From: Eutreptiella sp. 'Long Island Sound 2002'
Lineage: Eukaryota; Euglenozoa; Euglenophyceae; Eutreptiales; Eutreptiaceae
Direction: 5' to 3'
NCBI GenBank assembly: GCA_964036045.1
Contig: OZ038383.1
Span: 91,051,086 to 91,115,085, forward strand
Length of the DNA stretch: 64,000 nt
Positions 19,855 through 30,850 of the stretch are shown here, one piece after another. Below the pieces are notes generated by a model. The model was given only the letters and a program-made list of their open reading frames with translations, was not told the DNA's origin and did not search any database. The position numbers were made by a program, and so were the translations under genes. The first letter of the stretch is position 1. Each line of letters starts with the position of its first letter.

Positions 19855-22800
19855 TGAAGCGGTACCCAGAACCCCATGACCATGGTGGGGTATGTACAGA
19901 GGGGAAGACGCCCGGTGAAGCCCGGTGAGAGCCCGGCAGGAGCGTGTCCCTGGCCGTAAAGCCCCCGTGACGGCATTCCGGCCACTTGGGGCATGTTACC
20001 ACGTACCGGCAAACTGCCATTTGCCGGTATCTTATTTTTTCACGCCAATCTGCCCCGCACTGCCTTCGGCCGTCGATTCGGCGACCTAACCCTAACAACG
20101 GATGTAGGTAAGACGTGTTTGTGTGAGAGATCTGGGCATTTCAGCTATTAGCGGCGCATCGGCAACTGATGCGTCGCCCGCTGAGATTTACACATCAGAA
20201 TATCAGGAATCAACAGGGTTTTATTTTCATATTGTTTCCGTAAGTTTTCACGCTTCCGTTCTGATAATCAATGTTTTGACTGCTGGCGGTTGGCTCGCGA
20301 CTTTAGCGTAACCGCCAGTTTAACTGTTACTTACAGACATTTTAGCGCAATCCGTGACGAAGACTCTAAAGTCTTCAGGAATTGCGTTGATGCATCCGCA
20401 ATTTTCACATTGTACACTCGCAACCTTAATCCAAATTTTTCAGGATGTCGAAATCGGATTTTCGACTTCGACATCCCCGCACTTGATTTGACCTCTTTCA
20501 AGTGGACCTACGTGCTTCCCTATGCACGTATCAACTTTCCCTTTGTCTTGCCCCCCATTTGTCTTAGAGATGTGGGCAGAACAAAGTTGATTCGTGAGGC
20601 CACTTGTGAGGGTCATATCACGTGCTGCTTGCGAGGAATGACAATAAGAAAGCATGGGATGTATTCACTATACTCTTGACGTAATTTGGGAAGCTTTATA
20701 TGCCTTGCGTCTCCACACGTGCGCGCTAGCGTAATGGATCATGGTAAAGAGGGTAGAGTTTGCGTTCTCACTCTTTCGCCATGATATTGCGTGCGTTAAG
20801 ATAACTTTCGAGTGTAGCGCGCGAGTGTTGGTGTTGCGTTGGAACTTTTCTTGAGTTCCTTTGAGCGATTCACACAAAGTTATGCCCTTGGAGGGGCATG
20901 ACATATCGGTGGGGGGAGCTACCTTGTTGGGCAGTATGTGGTATGTGCCATGTGTTGTATTGCGTGCCCATTTGGCGGGTTTGGCTAAGAGCGATACACC
21001 CACCAATGGACCTCATATTGCACGAGGCCCTTCCTTAAACTCCCCCCGATCAATTGCAAGCCTAACCTTCGTGGAGGGAAGCTTGTGTGGCGATCCCAAA
21101 GCGATGCGTTGGGAGCAAGGTGTGTGTTTTGCAATTTTCCATATTTTCATGTGCCCACTTGGGAAGTAGCGCCCGTGACCTTTCAAAGCGCCCCAAGTGG
21201 AGCACATATGTGGAATCGAAGGTCATCTGTGTCAAGTCATTGTGTTTAGAAGGATTGGTCGATTACTCAATCCAAGCCGAAGATATTATAATGTATTTGT
21301 GCGCCTTTCAAGGCACTTTTGGGTGTTTTTTCGCCAATATTGCAGTTTTTTGCCCGTCATGATGTCAAATGGCGACCGTGTATCTGCACGTTGCGCTCAA
21401 TTGACATCATAACCTAAGTATGTTTTGGGGGTACATACTTCGATGCCCAACATATCTTGGACCCGGTGAATAACTTTTCTTGGGCTTGGCATACCTTTGC
21501 CGCCATGTTGGCGATTTGGGACTATCTCAAATCATTGGCTCACTTGGCGACCCTGCCATTCCCAAAACCGGAGGAGTTGGGCGACGCCCAGAAGATATGT
21601 TGGACACATATGACTTGATACCAATCCTATGGCACACTCCGGTCCAAAGTCCGGCATGTGCCTCATTTGCCCCAACCATGAGTGTGCGCATTTTTGGCCC
21701 TTTTGAGCAATTTTCCACATTTTCTGCCCGCCGTGCACCATGTTCAGCTACCTCGTGCACGCCGGACGCATGGACCAATGGACCATATATGACATGGGTG
21801 ATATGGACATTGGTCCCCATGGCTCGCACACCACGTGGGCGAAGCGGAGCAACCTTCGTTAACGTGCTAGCCCAAAGTGAGTGTGGACATATTTGCCATT
21901 TTGGCATTTGTGGACCCAATTGGGATTGTCACCACGCCAGAGAGCATGGAGATCTATGAGGGCCAAGTGCATGGCAGTCTAGGTTGGACTCCTGTAGGAG
22001 TGTGTATGGAATGGCAGATCCGATCTCCAAGCCAGCGTGGAGATATACCATTGGGAGCACCCCCAAATTTTGGCTCATTTTGAGTACCCAAAATGACCCC
22101 CTTTTGGGACCCCAATTTCACCCCCCCGTGTGGTCAATTGACGGGCCCATCTCTCTATGCCCATGATCAGCCTGGACCTAATTTCGGGTTGTACACTCAG
22201 ATATAGGTCCTAGGTCCTGCCTCCTACCCTGTGCGCCATTGGCCTTGCCCTGGCCGGGCGAGCCACGCGTGGGAATGACGTCAATTTTGGTGATTGTGGC
22301 ATCATGCCCCCACTTGACGAACCCGTGGTGCCCTGATGCCCGGGCCTCAGAGGGAGCCAGGTTGGGTGAGGGCTCCAAAGAGTGCATACTCAAAGGGCAT
22401 GGCGTCAGTTGCCTCGTTCCTACCTCTGACGGGTCCATACGAGGGGTCAATTTTGGAAGTTTTGAGCTAATATCAGCTTTGGCTAAAACAGCCCATTTTC
22501 AGCTACCAACTCCTAGGGGATAATGGCGGGGCCATATCTCTCGCTCAGAGGGTAGTTGGGACCTGCTGTTAAGGGAGCATTAGGAGCCACTGTCGGTTGG
22601 CTTTGGAGCCTCTTGGTTCCCAGGAAATCGCCTGTGGCTGGACCCGACACCTCCCCTATTGGCAGGGTTTCAGGGTGCGGACTGAACAGGGCATGGGTTG
22701 TGTTTGAGCCCCCGCCCCCATCAGCCACTGAGAGGGTCGGACCTGGGATTGGGATATGAGTTGGGACTGAGTGTCTATTGTCTTGTGATGCTCTTATCCC

Positions 22801-23003
22801 AGTCCAGTCTTAACCCCATGTGTACATATCCTGATTTGTTGCTGTACATACTTTTGTTTCCTTGTTTCAGAGTGGCAAGGATCCTGAAGCGCTTTGTCAC
22901 ATGACACGAGCGCAATGATGCCCCTGTGAGCGTAGTGCTTTGCCTGCCTGCTCACTTGTGCGTGTCAACCGCAGCGTCCCGTGGCCAGGCCCCCCACGGG
23001 AAC
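19855..23003 (+). repeat. 3' LTR of element B (lacks last 6 bases)
   Basis: Starts TGAAGCGG and ends CACGGGAAC instead of GGGAACGCGTCA. It shares with the left LTR the CCTAACCCTAAC segment (about 20085-20096) and the two inverted repeats. The self-primer segment at 22885-22895 reads TGAAGCGCTTT, one transition from the others, which still allows a G-U pair. Confidence 0.88.
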
Positions 23004-26000
23004 TCGTGGCTTTCGTCACCTGAGCACCATGTGGAATGCCAATGGATCCACCCGGAACGCAATCAGCTCAAAGTAGCCGCGCTGGGGACTGAACCAGTTT
23101 GGCCAGCAAACCAGGAGTACGGCGTAAGGCCGGAAGTGGCGAGCCGAGTGGTTGCGGACCTGGGAGCTATCCGGCCCTGGATGCGTTCTCCTCAAGAACA
23201 TCTGCCCATCTTCGGGTCTGTGAGAAGTACTGGAGCGCCCAGGACTCTGCGTGGAAGAAGCACTGGGGTCCGCATCAGGGTTTGATGTGGATCCATTGCC
23301 CCCGAGGGGACATTCCAAGGGCGGTTGCGAAGATTCGCAAGGACCGCTCCAAGGCAGTGCTGGTTGTCCCTATGGGATGCACCGAGGAGGAAAGTACCCG
23401 ACATTGGGTAGTCTCACTGACCAACATGACCTTAAACAAGGTCGCCCTACCGGCTGGAGAGGGTGTCTATCAGGACGCTAAGGGACAGCCCATGCCACCC
23501 CAGAGATGGCCAACGGAATTCCACTATGTTGATGGGGGCCTTGAACAGGCCGACACCACAGACTTCGTGTGTGTCAACCGCATCATAGCGGAGCCATGGC
23601 GGCAATGCTTTGCGGTTTCCCCTATTAACATCGGAGAATCGGAGGACCTCCTCACTGAAGAGGAGCTGAACCTGGTTCAGGGGTATATGGATCAGCCCTT
23701 TCACGACTCGGGAAGCCAGCGTGAGGGCAAGGGCCAGGACAAAGCCTGGTGGGAAGTGGATTCCATCGTCTCCGGTTCCTATGATGGGAATATCTTCGTA
23801 AGGAGGGTGCTGGACCACATGTCCAGCCAGGACGAGCCAATCGGCGCAACCCACCCACCTACGGCGACCTGTTCTGAGTCAAGACCAGAGATGGCCTTTT
23901 GGGCCACCCGGGAAGACCACCTGAGCGATCTTGTGGAGGTACCCTGCAAGTAAGCTCAGTGGTTCAGGTGCCCCGAAAGGCCAAGGCAGAGTCCAATGTG
24001 TGCCCCAAGATGCAGGCATTGAGGGCCAGGCTGAAGCAGAAGTATGGTGAAACCTTCTTCAGCGGAAAACCTGTGTTTCCCCCACCGGTGCGCGGACCGT
24101 ATGGCGAGGCCAAGATACGACTGAAGCCGGACCCCCTTGTGTACAGACACCGGGAGTTCGCCCTGAGGGGCGAGAGAAAGGAGGCCATGGAGAAGATCCT
24201 CCGTGAATTCATCGAGAGGGGCTGGCTCAAGCCGTGCCACTCCGAGTGGGCCTCCCCGTGCTTCGTCGTCCCCAAGAAGGTGGCCGGTGAGTGGCGGCTC
24301 GTGGTCGACTACAGCGGCCTAAACGCCCAAACGCAGCATGATAGCTATACGCTGCCCCTCATTGAGGACATGCTGCAAAAACAACACCAGCGGAGGATCG
24401 TCACGGTGATTGACCTGAAACATGGTTATCATCAGATGCCTCTCGCCGAGGAGTCCCGTGCTTGCATAGCAATGAGCACACCACTTGGACCCCTCCAGTG
24501 GAAGGTGATGCCCATGGGCGTTACCAACGGCAATGCGGCTTTCCAGCGGATGCTGGAGAACCTGCTTGAGCCGGTGCGTGACTGTGCGGTGCCCTTCGTG
24601 GACGACGTCATCGTCGCGTCCGGGGACCCCACCATGAGCTATGAGGAGCTCCTGGAGGCACATGAGAGGGACTTCACCAGAGTGCTGGACATTCTGGTTT
24701 GGCACAAACTCACGGGCAGCAGTGACAAGGCGACCATTGCGGTAAGCGAGGTGGTCTTCGCTGGCCACGTAGTTGCAAACAGGCAGCGGAAGCCCATACC
24801 TGGCAAGGTGGCTGCGAATGAGCACTGAGAGAAGCCCGGAACGGTCTCTGAGCTACGGGCGTACTCGGGGTTCTGCAACTACTACTCGGGGTATATCAAG
24901 ATGTATGCCGAGTATGCAGCCCCCATGACGATTATGCTCAAGGGCAACCGAGAGGAGACCAAGAAGCGGTCCAAGAAGGCTCTGGTCTCGAACGAAGAGT
25001 CGGACCGTGCCTTTGAGGGGATGAAGCAGGCGCTGCTATCCGCAGTGGGTCTGCACCTCGTGGATCCTGACCGAGGGTTCGTCCTGCGCACCGATGCTTC
25101 TGACTACGCCGTAGGCGCTGTGTTGGAACAAGTGCTTGACGATGGGAGGCACGTTCCAGTGGCCTTCTGGAGCGGAGTCCTGGCCAAAGGCCAGAGACGG
25201 ACGTGGACGCCCCGAGAAAAAGAGGGGTACGCCATCGTCATGGCTCTCAGGAAATGGGCTGGGTACATAGCCCTCCATCCCGTCACCGTCTGCACCGACC
25301 ATCAGAGTCTGCAGTCGTGGCACAAAGAGCATTTGGACACCCCCTCTGGTCCCGCCTCCCGACGGGGAAGATGGCATGAGACCTTGGCCAAGTTCGACCT
25401 CACAGTTGTGTATGTTCCTTGCAAGGACAACACCGTGGCGGACTGTCTCAGTAGGTGGGCCTATCCCGCCAGCAAGGGCATTACAGATGTCTCCGCCCAT
25501 GGCGATGAGACTGAGACCGCTGAGGCCAAGAGGATCATAGAAATGAAGCGCCTGATGGAGGAGGAGGGTGTTAAATGCTTCGTCGTCATGGCTGCGGATG
25601 CCCCCCTCGGAACGAGGATGGGCTGAGCGGTCAGAGTACTCGCCCCTGAGGGAGCTGAGTCCGACAAGCACCTCTTCCCTGAATCTTGCCTCTGGGACGA
25701 CTGGACCGACTACTACGCTAAGTCTGAGGCCTTTGAGGCCGAGTATAGGGCTGTGACCGACCCTGATGACGGGCAGAAGTGCCCAAAGGGACTGACTGAG
25801 GAGGATGGCAAGCTGTACCGGAATGGTAAGCTGCTGGTCCCAGAGTCCCGAGTGCTCAAGCTGAGTGAGGCCTGGCACCACCACATGATGCACCCAGGGG
25901 TCAAAAAGCAAGCCCTGGATATGCAGCGCCGGTTCGGAATCGACCAGATCTGTGTCTACAACGCTATCAAGAAAGTCAGAAAGGGTTGCTCGGTCTGTCG

Positions 26001-27198
26001 GGCCTGCAATCCCGACAACCGGAACGTCAAGAGGGAAGCCCAATGGACTCCACTGCCTGACCAGCCCATGGAGAGCGTGGCCATGGACGTCTTCTCCATG
26101 TCCGAAGTTCACATAGGCAAGGAGACCTTTGACTGTGTGGTCCTTTGTGTGGACCGCCACAGCGGCTACGTGGTAGCCGTTCAGGCACGCAAAAGGGGGC
26201 TGCTTGCAAAGGAAGTGGCAGTCATGATGATTCTTCATTGGCTGACCGTCTTTGACATCCCCCACACCATTTGCAGTGACCGAGGGCCCCACTTTACTGG
26301 TGGCTGGTTCAAGGCCGTGTGTTCCCTCATGGGAATACGTCATGCCAAGAGCGTCGCCTATCTCAGCCGGTCTAACGACCGGGCTGAAGTGGCTGAAAGG
26401 CAGCTGTTCGAGAAGCTGCGCAAGATTCACATCACCAATCCACGTCGGAATTGGTTTGAGGAGATGTGGCCTGCTCTGAAGGCCCATCATGACACCCCCA
26501 CTCCGGCTGGTTTGTCTCCTCACCAGATTCTGTTCGGCAGGGACCCCCTTGGTCGGGGACTTCCCTTGTCGGGTGATGGTATGGCTATGGACGCCAAGGA
26601 ATTCTTCGCGCGGAAAGAGACAACGGCGCGGGACATCCGCCAGCAGCTCGAGAAGGAGCATGCTGAGCGTCAGAAGTCCGGCCCGAGCTCGACAGCGCAA
26701 AAGTTCAGGGTGGGAGACCCGGTGTGGGTGATCAGACCCCGCCCCATGGGCACCCACCGCACCAAAACCTGGTTCACACCCGGAGAGGTGGTCTGCAGCA
26801 TTGATGAAGAGACCTACCGCATCAAGGTGGGTCACGGACAGTTCCGGGAGCGCCACGAGAGTCAACTCCGTGTGCGCGAACTCGACCTCCGTGGCCAACA
26901 TGTGTCCCTGGACTACGCCGCACATGAGGCTGATTCGGACAATGACTACGCTGAGCAGGACAACTCTACCGTCGAGAAGATCCTGGCCCAGCATCCGAAC
27001 ACCTCGGCACCCAGAGGCCTGGAGTTCAAGGTTTGTTGGCGAGGCTATGGGCCGTCTGACGACACCTGGGAACCTGTCTCCTCGTTCGTGCCGCGGATGA
27101 ACACCCCCTTCATGGACTACATCCGCAAGCACAAAACCAAGCTCCACGTCTCGGACTCGGCAGCACTCACCCGGGCGATTGCAGCCAGGTGCGCCTGA
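23004..27198 (+). pseudogene. pol: Element A pol, second part: unknown module, RT, RNase H, integrase, chromodomain
   Basis: This is the best-preserved pol in the window. From 23899 to 27198 it is one frame broken by only two stops: TGA at 24826 (TGG in other copies) and TGA at 25624 (AGA in element C). RT spans about 24030-24720 (VIDLKHGYHQMPL, FVDDVIVAS). RNase H spans about 25070-25470 (RTDASDYAVG, EKEGYA, CTDHQSL, VADCLSR). The integrase zinc finger (HHHMMHPG, CSVCRAC) and catalytic core (MDVFSM, CSDRGPHFTG, NDRAEVAERQ) are uninterrupted over 481 codons. A chromodomain (VEKIL, VCWRGYG, DTWEP) follows, which in chromoviruses guides integration to marked chromatin. The unknown module upstream (23280-23840) is in another frame, shifted near 23850. 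It has no gag of its own and begins where element B ends. Confidence 0.93.
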
Positions 27199-28683
27199 TC
27201 ACCGCCCTGAGCTCTCCCCTGATGCAGTTTGAGCACTTGTTTGGTCGACAGATTGTCCCTCACTTGCTTGCTCTCCTCCATCGTCCGGTGACCTGCCATC
27301 TGAGTGGCCATATACCCCCCCCTGCTGAATCCAGGGGAGGATTGCCCCTCTCTTCCACTCCTATTCGTCACTCCCCGCCTGCTGAATCCTTGGGAAAGCA
27401 GGCTGGGCGACTGACGTTGACATCTTCTGAGCTCTTAGGGCCTTGAAGCCCATACGACGTTGCGCAACGGATGCCGCTGTCATCGGCATTGCGATTTTTG
27501 GGTGTGTGGTCTGGTCCCATGGCACTTGCGGGATCCAGACCAGTCTACGTGTGTCTGCAGACTATATATGGCCTGAACTCAGGCGTTCTTCCGTCCACCC
27601 TCCTGCATATTCCTTCTCCTGACCGGGGCGTGGTTTGGCGCTCTATTTAGAGTGTGTTTACACGCCTATTTACCTGTCTCCTGCTCACTTTTCCGCCCCC
27701 GGGGATATGTGCATCTGTATGTTAAGTGTTGTCAGCCAATCACCGAGATATGGACTGTTTCCCCCCCGAAAAGGGACACGAACAGGAATACCAAGGCGCC
27801 CTGAGTCGCCGTGCACATGCTCCTACATAAGGTCCAGCCTGGCCCAGTACCTAAGTACAGATTTCTCTGTTTGAGTGCCCGTGATACCGTGTGCCCTAGT
27901 GGCTGTGATGTGCTGAGATCCTGATGGCGCCAGGCAGGAAGCCCAGTTGCCTGACTACACTCCCAGCGGTCCGCCACTGTTAGTCCCAGTGTGAGCCTAC
28001 CGACTCGCAGACGCACTTGCAGTCGGGTGGCGACCTCCGGTGTCCTGACCTCGGTCAGGCTTCCTGGGAAACTGGTGGTTTGAGGAGTCGACGCCTCTGC
28101 CCAGACTGCACGGGGACTCCCCCATGCATGGCCTTCGTGGTAATGGGGCGAGGGAAAAGACGGCCTTGATGCCCTATCCTTTATCTAGGAGCTCGATCGT
28201 CTTTGACACTCTGGATTCGCGTCGTGGATATGGACATGGTGCGCCCAAGGAAGGGCCCGTGGGGACTCTCCCCCAGACTGCGGCCTTGGGAAGCCTGGGG
28301 TAGCCTGATGGATCCTTGTGGTTGCTTTCGATCTGTGGGACCACCTCGGTCGTCGTGTGACGCCAATGTTGGCCGTGTATGCCACTGCCACTGTGGTAGT
28401 GACCGTCGCAGTCGGCACCCGGTGCGCCTGGTATGGGTTATTGGGTCCTTTGGATGCCGAACAATCGCCGCCAGGACCCGGGACTTGATACTTGATACTA
28501 TACTTGCAGTTACTAACAACTACAGCACCGTACCTGTCCTACTGTGGGATTGTAATGGGCAACCTAACCCGCAAATCGGCCTGAAGTGAGGATGTGACAC
28601 CCCCCCCCCCTCCCTTCAGGGGATGGATCTGGGTACCCGCTGCCATGCTTGGGTGTTATCGAGCCCCCCCCAGGGTTTGCTCT
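27199..28683 (+). other. Element A 3' untranslated region
   Basis: Non-coding, homologous to the 3' regions of B and C. It includes the roughly 280-base segment (about 27670-27940) missing in B. It has a single C-rich unit before the polypurine tract. Confidence 0.7.
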
Positions 28684-28694
28684 AAGGAGGGGGA
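28684..28694 (+). other. Polypurine tract of element A
   Basis: AAGGAGGGGGA lies directly before TGAAGCGGTACCC. Confidence 0.85.
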
Positions 28695-30850
28695 TGAAGC
28701 GGTACCCAGAACCTATGGCCAATGACCCAGAGGCCTGTGAGCCGTCACACCCGTGAAGAAGTTGTTGACACAGGCTGTCAGCGGGATATCCCTGTCCTCT
28801 AATCCGCGAGACCTGGAACCCAATCCCTAACCATTAAATCGATGTAGAATTACCATAATTTACTGTCTTGGTCGATTTTCTGTTACAAATCGGTGAAATA
28901 TCCGATTTCTACCGCGATTTCTGACTGTCGTGAAATCGCCGCCTGTTGTCGCCTGCTCGCGCGACTTCGTCGCTTCTCCGTGGCGAGTTTTGTGATGGAC
29001 TTTTCTCCAGTACCTTTCAGGTTCTAAGAGAACTTAAGGGCTGGATCTAGAGGGTTCTTCTTGTACTTTCATCTGGTGTGTTCACCAGAATTGTTCGCCG
29101 TTGCGTCTGAGAGAAAATCAGCGCGCCAGCTTTTCTGTCGATCGCTCGAGCTCATGGTTCTCAAGGACCATGAGTTCGGACAGAATCCTACATCCCCCCC
29201 CTATGCCTTTCATCCATGCCCCTTTCACATGGGCATATCACTTTGAATAGGGGAGAGGGCAATGGGGATGTTTTAGGCAGCCTGGGGGCTTCGCAAACCC
29301 AAGTCGCTTGCGTGCGCAAACACTAACTTTGTGGCCTTGTGAGCATGAACGTTGATAACCGGAAAAAATGCTCACAAGACCAAGGGCCCGAGGCCATTTT
29401 TGTTTTTCAAGCCGACTCAACGATGGCTCCAAGCAATCCAATGCGTTCCAAAACTCCCTTTCTTGAGAAAGGGCAAATTTTGGTCGAAAATTGGGCCAAA
29501 ATGGCCAGACCCCTGAGGCTCGTGCTCGAAGCCTCTGGGAAATTGAGCCTTGAATCAAGGCAATATGTAAAGTAGAGACCAGAAGGACATTGTGGATGGC
29601 TTGGCTGATTTTTACAACCTTGTCTTCTATTTTCTATAATGTTGCCTTGTGAGCACGCGTGCCATACTGCCTCTTTGTACACAGGCTCATATGCAAGCAC
29701 TAATGACATGAGTGGGCGGAGACGATCTAATCATAGTGGGCATATTTGGAGGCACGTACTAAGGGCCTACTCCCAAAGTGCTTACTCAAATTTTTCTCCT
29801 CAATGACCCAAAAATATGTACATACCAATGTCGCCGATATTTGCACTTTTTCCCATAGATAGTGTGCTTCAAGGATTGGGGTCTTAAAAATGCTTCCATT
29901 ATGCCTTGAACCCCAACCCCTGTTGCGAAAGGGAAGCAAAGCCCCGGTCTGCATCCATGCAAAAGCCCGAGGCTCATATCTCTTGTGATATGGGGATATG
30001 ATATTTGGAGTGACCACTTTTGGGTGCATTTTGGCCGTTGTGCCCGGAATGGCCACAAACCCCATCTCCTTCTTAATGTTCGGCCCGAGGGTGCGTGCGG
30101 AACTTGACCAAGGGTAAGGGCGATTCCGAGAGGGCACATGAACCCGCATCGAATGGGGTGTTTCCCCATGTGGCCTCTGCTCTCGAAGGGAGAGTTGTGA
30201 GTCACCCAATTTGGGGTATGTTGCCATTCTGCCCCATTTGTGTGTCACTTTCCCCCCAATGGGGTAAATAGCTAGAGGCGACCATGAGGGTTGGCAAGTG
30301 GCATATATTGGGATCTAAGTCCCTTGTGTTCATAGCATCTATGGTTGAAAGGATCCTCGCCGTGGCCATGCAGATATGGAATCATGAGTGCGGGCCATTT
30401 TGGCCAAATTTCCCTGTTTTTGCCATTGTATGCCATATTCGAACTACGATATCTCCATTTGGCACAGTTTCTGGCCAGAAAGGAAAAGGGGATTATTGTG
30501 GCATCCGACCAAAGGTTGAATGCCATTGAGTTTCGTATCTGCTCCTCTGGCTCAGAGGGAATTATTCAACTTTTGGTGCGAGCCATGATCTCACCCGTTG
30601 CACCACATGCTGCTTTCTGCCCCATCCGCGTGTTCATCCCCTCGATGAACAGCAAGCAGCCAGTATGACAGCAAGCCATAACCCAGGGCATGGGACCAAA
30701 GAGGATATCAAGGGTTGTGCATCAGGGCTTGGCGCGTCAATATCGCCATGGTTTCCTACCCTGGACGGTCGACCGAGACGACCAATTTTGCCATTTTGGC
30801 AATTGTGGACCCAATTTGGATTGTCACCACGCCGAGTGGCATGGAGATCT
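28695..30850 (+). repeat. Element A 3' LTR, left part, with a divergent middle
   Basis: The first 19 bases (TGAAGCGGTACCCAGAACC) match other LTRs. Bases 28714 to about 30780 do not match any other LTR here. From about 30780 (CAATTTTGCCATTTTGGCAA) to 30850 the match resumes. The distance from the LTR start to this point (about 2.1 kb) is close to that in normal LTRs, so this looks like an alternative U3 rather than a foreign insertion. No coding region is convincing: frames are under about 175 codons and unlike anything I know. Confidence 0.65.
30847..30850 (+). repeat. Left 4-bp target duplication of element C
   Basis: ATCT directly precedes the LTR of element C and recurs at 57023-57026 after its other LTR. 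Confidence 0.8.

Larger units (their letters stand above)
5670..23003 (+). mobile_element. Full-length Ty3/gypsy chromovirus (element B), nested in element A
   Basis: It has LTR, self-primer site, gag, pol, polypurine tract and LTR in that order. The left border is the exact LTR terminus TGAAGCGG, placed right after element A's GACGACCAG. The right border ends at CACGGGAAC, six bases (GCGTCA) short of the normal LTR end, and goes straight into element A's RT side. No target duplication is left. A small deletion of about 13 bases at the right junction would explain both the missing LTR end and the missing duplication. Confidence 0.85.

Noticed and set aside
22990-23010. Splicing as the reason element A's pol follows an LTR directly
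   Set aside because: The junction (GGGAAC|TCGTGG) does not correspond to GT-AG boundaries in the full copies, and nested insertion explains both broken halves at once.
25036-27147. Long open frame of about 700 codons on the minus strand opposite integrase and RNase H
   Set aside because: It is a mirror of the GC-biased codon use of the real pol on the plus strand. Similar antisense frames occur opposite the other pol copies (16978-18423, 41914-43005), and none has recognisable motifs.
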